NCBI GenBank assembly: GCA_023389545.1
Contig: JAEWEI010000229.1
Location: 1 to 9,510, forward strand
Length of the DNA: 9,510 nt
DNA from: Actinomycetes bacterium
Lineage (GTDB): Bacteria > Actinomycetota > Actinomycetes > Actinomycetales > Cellulomonadaceae
Direction: 5' to 3'
Shown here: in pieces, positions 6,241 to 9,510 of the stretch
Numbering within the stretch: position 1 is the first letter of the stretch
How the letters are laid out: every line of letters begins with the position of its first letter
Made by a program: the position numbers and the translations under genes
The notes under the pieces: generated by a model
Databases searched by the model: none
What the model saw: the letters and a program-made list of their open reading frames with translations, nothing else
What the model was told of the DNA's origin: nothing

Positions 6241-7813
6241 ACAGCAGTGCCTCCAGGCTGAGCACGATCACGGCGATCGCATACGGGATGGCGGCCTTCG
6301 GGTTCCGCCGGGGACGGGTGCGGCCGGCCGCGGGAAGCGCCTGCACCGGCGCGGCGGCGGGGACGTGCTGGACGGTGGTGCGGGCCACTCGGCGCTCGCG
6401 GACGGCCACCCGGGTGGGGCCGCCCATGCCGTCGCCGCCGCCGCTGCCGGCCTCCAACTGGGCGAGCTCGGCCATCAGGTCGTCGTCGTCGAGCGCGGGG
6501 CGCTGATCGGGCACCAGCGGCTCCGGCTGGCCAGGGTGGGGGGAGTCCGGCGTGGGGGCAGGGTCGCCACCGGCGTAGGCGCCGGCGCGGGTGCCCCAGC
6601 CGCTCGCATGGGCCATCCGCAGGAACCCGAGCAGGCGCACCGGCATCAGGAAGAACGTGGAGACGATGATGAACATCGGCAGCCGGAAGAAGTCGGACGG
6701 CACCTCCTGCAGGTGCCGGATCTGCCGCACGGCCATGGACAGCACAGTGGACACGAGCATCAGCGCCACGACCCACAGCCAGCCGCTACGGGCGCCATAC
6801 GTCTCGAGGATCGCCTGGTAGAGGTTCACGCCAGTGCCGCTGATCGCGCGGTAGGCCCAGCCGAGCAGCGTCCCGATGAGCAGGAACGGCAGCAGGATGT
6901 CGGCGAGGAAGAAGATCGCCAGCACGGGGGCGTGGCCCAGCATCCAGGGCAGCATGCGCAGGGTGTTGTACTGGCTGCCGCGCGCCCAGCGGAGCTGCTG
7001 CTTGAACAACTTCTTGATCTGCAGCGGAGCGTCCGTGTAGACGAGGCTCGTGTGCTGGTAGACGGTCCGGTAGCCCTGCTTGAGCGTGAGGTTCGTCAGG
7101 GTCCGGTCGTCGGAGACCTCCAGGAACACCCCCATGAACTTCTGGTTCATGAAGTCGTCCATGGCCCTGATGAGGATCTCGCGCCGGAACGCGATGGTGC
7201 GCCCCGGGAGGCAGCCGACCTGGCCGAGCACCGACTGCGCGGGCATGGAGTACAGCGACCGGGAGTTCTCCAGCCAGTCCGCCCAGCGGGTGATCCACGA
7301 CCGGGTGGGCTCGAGGATCCGCTGCCGGGTGGTGACGCCGCCGATGCTGGAGTCGGCGAACGGCTTGATGAGCTCGCGCAGCGTCCCGTCGGTCCAGATG
7401 GTGTCGGAGTCGAGCAGCACGGTGATCTCGTGGCGCGACATCTCGGTGCCGATCTTCACCGCGTTCCGCTTTCCCGGTATGGGTGTGTGCACCCATTGGA
7501 CAAGCGGCGCGAACTCCTCGCACACAGCCACCAATCCGGGGTTCGGGGCGCCATTGATGACCACGATCACCTCGTCGGGCGACTGCTCGGTGACGCGGCC
7601 CAGCACCTCCCGAAAGAGGTCGAGCGGCTCGTCGACGACGGGGACGATGACGCTGGTGCCCACGTGGTGCTCGGCGGTGAAGGGCCGGTAGCGGCGGGAG
7701 AGCACCACCTTGAGCATCCACAGCGCCCACACCAGGCCCGAGAACACGGCGAAGAGGTAGAGCTCGGCGTTGTCGTCGAGCATGTGGCGGACCTGGAGCA
7801 GGAAGATGAACAT
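6233..7813 (-). CDS. Processive family-2 glycosyltransferase, hyaluronan/cellulose-synthase-like polysaccharide synthase
   Basis: 526 residues. TM1 is at about 17-38, then a cytoplasmic GT2 domain with GKRNAVK (114-120), the metal/UDP-binding LLDSDTIW (133-140), SDDRTLTNLTLKQGYRTVYQ (234-253) with D236 as likely catalytic base, and KQQLRWARGS (271-280), the Q(Q/R)xRW motif of processive synthases. The SDDRTLTN...TD.P.Q.K...KQQ.RW order resembles HasA-type hyaluronan synthases more than cellulose synthases. Hydrophobic segments follow at about 296-321, 343-362 and 378-400. A roughly 105-residue polar tail with LDDDDLMAELAQLE (441-454) and a basic stretch ends in a last hydrophobic segment (509-526). 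Start chosen at ATG 7813 (MFIFLLQ) with GAGG about 8 nt upstream. The frame stays open to GTG 8026, but the extra 71 residues are Arg/Ser/Pro-rich with markedly lower GC at third positions. Expected to polymerise and export a UDP-sugar-derived chain, with UDP-GlcA supplied by the downstream dehydrogenase. Confidence 0.9.
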   Translation of the reverse strand: MFIFLLQVRHMLDDNAELYLFAVFSGLVWALWMLKVVLSRRYRPFTAEHHVGTSVIVPVVDEPLDLFREVLGRVTEQSPDEVIVVINGAPNPGLVAVCEEFAPLVQWVHTPIPGKRNAVKIGTEMSRHEITVLLDSDTIWTDGTLRELIKPFADSSIGGVTTRQRILEPTRSWITRWADWLENSRSLYSMPAQSVLGQVGCLPGRTIAFRREILIRAMDDFMNQKFMGVFLEVSDDRTLTNLTLKQGYRTVYQHTSLVYTDAPLQIKKLFKQQLRWARGSQYNTLRMLPWMLGHAPVLAIFFLADILLPFLLIGTLLGWAYRAISGTGVNLYQAILETYGARSGWLWVVALMLVSTVLSMAVRQIRHLQEVPSDFFRLPMFIIVSTFFLMPVRLLGFLRMAHASGWGTRAGAYAGGDPAPTPDSPHPGQPEPLVPDQRPALDDDDLMAELAQLEAGSGGGDGMGGPTRVAVRERRVARTTVQHVPAAAPVQALPAAGRTRPRRNPKAAIPYAIAVIVLSLEALLYV

Positions 7814-7965
7814 CGCGCTGACCTCGGGTGACGTCGTCGTTCTGGCAGGGAGTGCGCTCGGCGTCGATGGCGAGGCGAGTGGACGGGGATCGTCGGACCA
7901 GGCGCACCGATACTGGACGTCGGGCATGCTCGACCGACGCTCGAGGGGGTCTCCCGGAGCGCCTG

Positions 7966-7999
7966 ACCGGTCGGTGCGGCTGAGGCGATGCCGACCGGT
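7966..7999 (-). repeat. Inverted repeat in the presumed leader of the synthase gene
   Basis: ACCGGTCGG (7966-7974) and CCGACCGGT (7991-7999) are perfect inverted complements over 9 bp with a 16-nt spacer, and G-T wobbles plus a C-G pair can extend the stem outward. Because ACCGGT is itself a palindrome, the pair is also a near-direct repeat 28 bp apart. It lies about 150-190 nt before the synthase start. It could be an RNA hairpin or a protein-binding site. Confidence 0.5.
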
Positions 8000-8104
8000 T
8001 GGTCCGGTTCGGCGTGATCCACACACTGGCGGCTCGCACCCGAAAAATGCAACCTCCTCCTATTCGAGGAGTGCGATTCCAGGGCATTTCTGGGGGCCAG
8101 TCTG

Positions 8105-8116
8105 GGACGAATGTCC
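8105..8116. promoter_or_regulatory. GGAC-N4-GTCC palindrome, outlying copy
   Basis: GGACGAATGTCC has 4-bp inverted arms around GAAT. Its inner ten bases, GACGAATGTC, recur exactly at 8191-8200, the centre of the large inverted repeat 85 bp away. The same GGAC-N4-GTCC pattern occurs in each arm of that repeat, at 8177-8188 and 8203-8214. A recurring palindrome upstream of an operon suggests binding sites of a dimeric regulator, but this is not proven. Confidence 0.4.
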
Positions 8117-8156
8117 GCTATTGCAATGGCTTGGAAGGCGCCTCAAGGCGTCGCGT

Positions 8157-8172
8157 ATGAGAACATTCTCAT
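8157..8172. promoter_or_regulatory. 16-bp operator-like palindrome
   Basis: ATGAGAACATTCTCAT has perfect 7-bp arms (ATGAGAA/TTCTCAT) around CA. Its last three bases are also the first three of the 24-bp inverted repeat, so the two structures abut. The symmetry and size are typical of dimeric repressor sites. I do not match it to a known actinobacterial regulator with confidence. Confidence 0.45.
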
Positions 8173-8221
8173 TGACGGACGCATGTCCAAGACGAATGTC
8201 TTGGACATGCGTCCGTCAATG
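8170..8221. repeat. Perfect 24-bp inverted repeat with 4-nt spacer
   Basis: The left arm at 8170-8193 (CATTGACGGACG...CAAGAC) pairs base for base with the right arm at 8198-8221, with GAAT as the spacer. Every one of the 24 positions matches and symmetry stops abruptly outside. It lies 55 nt past the stop of the alpha/beta hydrolase gene and about 360 nt before the synthase start, both on the minus strand. Options are a terminator of the hydrolase transcript, a multi-site operator, or a small mobile or repeated palindromic element. No T-tract follows on the minus strand, the arms are only about 50% GC, and each arm contains its own GGAC-N4-GTCC palindrome. Confidence 0.9.
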
Positions 8222-8276
8222 TCGCCGCGATAATTTGCCAAATGGCGGCAGGCATGTCCTGGCGTGGCGCAAGGGC

Positions 8277-9287
8277 TCAGTCGCGCCGCTGGGCGTCCAG
8301 CCAGTCGAGGACCTCGCGGAGGTACCGGGCGCGCACCGGCGCCGCCGACAGCGCGAGGTCATGGGCGCCTCCAGGCACCTCGATGAACGTCACGTCGGGG
8401 CCCAGCCGGGCTGAGCGTGCGGCGATCTGGGCGACGTCCAGCACCGAGTCGGTCGACAGCAGGGCGTCGTGCCACCTGTCGTCGGGGCCCGAGGCGTCCG
8501 AGGCCAGCACCAGCACCGGGCAACCGATGGCCAAGCCGCGACCCACCCGCGCGTGCCCCCGGCGCACCGTCCGCAACCAGCCCGCCCGCACTGGGAAGCC
8601 CTCATGCGGCTTCCACGCCAGGTTGTAGTCCCACTCGCCACCCGAGCCGGCGTGCAGGGCGCGACCGTAGTGGGGGCCCAGCCGGCTCACCGGCAGGCGC
8701 GGCGCCCACCGGCCCACGACGTCGATCACCGGAGTCGCGACCACCCGCTCAAGCCACGACCCCCGCAGGTCCAGCCACGGGCTGTTCAGCACCACCGCGT
8801 CGACGATGCCCGCATCGCGCCGCGCGTCCGCCCACAGCGCCGCGATCAGCCCGCCCGTCGAGTGGCCCATCAGCACGATCTCGTCATGGTCGGCCAGCAG
8901 CACCCGCGCCGCCGCGTCCAGCTCCTCGCTGTACACCGACAGGTCCGTCACGTAGTTGGGCTCCTGCCACGGCAGCAGCGAGCGGCCGTAGCCCCGCAGG
9001 TCCAGGGCGTAGAAGTCGGCGCCGTGCGCCGCGAACGCGTCAGCGACATGGCGCTGGAAGAAGTAGTCGACGAACCCGAGCACGTACAGCACCGCGCGTC
9101 GCGACGGCGGGGCGCCCGGATCCGGGACGCGGCGCACCAGGGTCGCGACGGGCGTGCCACCGGGCTCAGGGCGCAAGGGCAGCGTCTGCGCGGTCCAGCC
9201 CTCGCCAAGCACATCGGGCACAGGCGTCGGACGGGTGGCGGGCGGGGCGTCGGGCGCGGTGTGGTCGGGCGCGGCGTGGTCGGGCAT
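8277..9287 (-). CDS. Alpha/beta hydrolase (monoacylglycerol lipase / lysophospholipase-like)
   Basis: 336 residues from ATG 9287. A serine hydrolase of the Hydrolase_4 type: the nucleophile elbow LMGHSTGG (139-146) has S143, the catalytic histidine is H309 in VPGGAHDL (304-311), and the acid is one of the aspartates in the 264-284 stretch (ASDASGPDD, STDSVLD). FYALDLRGYGRS at 92-103 is the usual strand/loop after the oxyanion region. The oxyanion site reads VLGFVDYF (69-76) rather than the common HG. No signal peptide or membrane segment is evident, so it is probably cytoplasmic. The natural ester or lipid substrate cannot be told from sequence. The first 20 residues are a low-complexity PDHxAP repeat. 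No Shine-Dalgarno is clear; a GTG at 9347 would add 20 residues (start uncertain). It ends upstream of the palindromic region, and nothing links it to the polysaccharide operon except strand. Confidence 0.88.
   Translation of the reverse strand: MPDHAAPDHTAPDAPPATRPTPVPDVLGEGWTAQTLPLRPEPGGTPVATLVRRVPDPGAPPSRRAVLYVLGFVDYFFQRHVADAFAAHGADFYALDLRGYGRSLLPWQEPNYVTDLSVYSEELDAAARVLLADHDEIVLMGHSTGGLIAALWADARRDAGIVDAVVLNSPWLDLRGSWLERVVATPVIDVVGRWAPRLPVSRLGPHYGRALHAGSGGEWDYNLAWKPHEGFPVRAGWLRTVRRGHARVGRGLAIGCPVLVLASDASGPDDRWHDALLSTDSVLDVAQIAARSARLGPDVTFIEVPGGAHDLALSAAPVRARYLREVLDWLDAQRRD
9256..9285. repeat. 15-bp tandem duplication at the start of the hydrolase gene
   Basis: GCGGTGTGGTCGGGC (9256-9270) is followed directly by GCGGCGTGGTCGGGC (9271-9285), with one difference, and a more degenerate third copy precedes them at 9241-9255. 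It encodes the PDHAAPDHTAPDAPP leader of the hydrolase and is in frame. Confidence 0.75.
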
Positions 9288-9347
9288 GGCGCGATCGTGC
9301 CACGGGGGGCCGCCGGCGTCGTGGGCGCGGCCAACGCCCCACGTCAC

Positions 9348-9510
9348 GCGCTGGCATTGCGGTCCGCGCGGCCCGGGCTGAGGCTGGACAGTGAGTCTGA
9401 GCTCGGGGGGTGGCGCCAGGTGGCGGCAGGGCAGCCGGAACGAGGGGCGCCGCGGGGCGCCGTCCTGCCCGGCGGAGGTGATCAGTCCCGCGACGTGGCG
9501 TCCTGTGCGC
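9348..9510. other. Right-edge stretch with no supportable feature
   Basis: GC-rich and short. Open frames exist on the plus strand (for example from GTG 9391) and run off the window, but none has a recognisable product or ribosome binding site. It should contain the promoter of the hydrolase gene, which I could not identify. Confidence 0.4.

Larger units (their letters stand above)
7814..8276. other. Gene-free 463-nt region upstream of the polysaccharide operon
   Basis: No credible gene on either strand. From about 8041 to 8280 GC falls to about 55% by hand count, while both flanking genes are far more GC-rich. This part is dense in palindromes, listed as separate entries. Smaller ones include CTCCT/AGGAG at 8057-8071, ATTGCAAT at 8120-8127, CGCCT-CA-AGGCG at 8139-8150 and ATTTG-C-CAAAT at 8233-8243. 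The half next to the synthase (7814-8040) is GC-rich but not codon-biased like the genes, and probably is the 5' leader. I see no convincing -35/-10 pair and no riboswitch class I recognise. Confidence 0.7.

Noticed and set aside
5738..7831. 697-residue plus-strand open frame
   Set aside because: Antisense to the hydrolase and synthase genes, whose minus-strand products have clear motifs; low-complexity Arg/Gly/His-rich translation.
7814..8026. 71-residue N-terminal extension of the synthase from GTG 8026
   Set aside because: Third-position GC is clearly lower than in the genes, the peptide is Arg/Ser/Pro-rich, and MFIFLLQ at 7813 has a Shine-Dalgarno and fits the family.
8170..8221. Reading the large inverted repeat as CRISPR or as insertion-sequence ends
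   Set aside because: There is no repeat-spacer array, no transposase gene and no target duplication; the two arms are almost back to back with nothing between them.
8417..9394. 325-residue plus-strand open frame
   Set aside because: Antisense shadow of the alpha/beta hydrolase, rich in Arg, Pro and Ala with no recognisable motif.

Overview
The window reads as chromosomal DNA of a high-GC Gram-positive actinobacterium. Third codon positions are almost all G or C, several starts are GTG, and proline/threonine-rich secreted tails are present. The gene pairs (an HTH-less LysR-type effector domain opposite DUF5997, a Cfp30B-like double VOC protein) are typical of Actinomycetota. A Micrococcales/Cellulomonadaceae-like host is my inference, not something the sequence proves.

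Left part (1-3082): a partial minus-strand gene for a LysR-type substrate-binding-domain protein without an HTH runs off the left edge. It is divergent from a small DUF5997 gene (898-1302), which probably starts leaderless. DUF5997 converges on trmB (tRNA m7G46 methyltransferase), and trmB lies behind a two-domain VOC/glyoxalase-fold protein on the same strand. These look like housekeeping and conserved accessory genes.

Middle (3007-7813): a tight three-gene minus-strand operon. In transcription order it encodes a HasA-like processive family-2 glycosyltransferase, a membrane-anchored GH26-type glycoside hydrolase and a UDP-glucose 6-dehydrogenase. The genes overlap by 8 and 4 nt and end in a 15-bp hairpin terminator. 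The natural reading is synthase-dependent production of a glucuronic-acid-containing extracellular polysaccharide: the dehydrogenase supplies UDP-GlcA, the synthase polymerises and exports, and the surface hydrolase trims or releases the chain. This is the best candidate in the window for an under-described system.

Upstream of the operon (7814-8276) lies a 463-nt non-coding stretch whose far half drops to about 55% GC and is packed with palindromes. They include a perfect 24-bp inverted repeat with a 4-nt spacer, an abutting 7+7 palindrome, and a recurring GGAC-N4-GTCC motif. It may be the control region of the operon, the 3' end of the preceding gene, or a small repeated element.

Right part (8277-9510): a minus-strand alpha/beta hydrolase of the monoacylglycerol-lipase/lysophospholipase type, then a short stretch at the right edge with nothing I can support. 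No tRNA, rRNA, CRISPR array, transposase or phage gene was seen.
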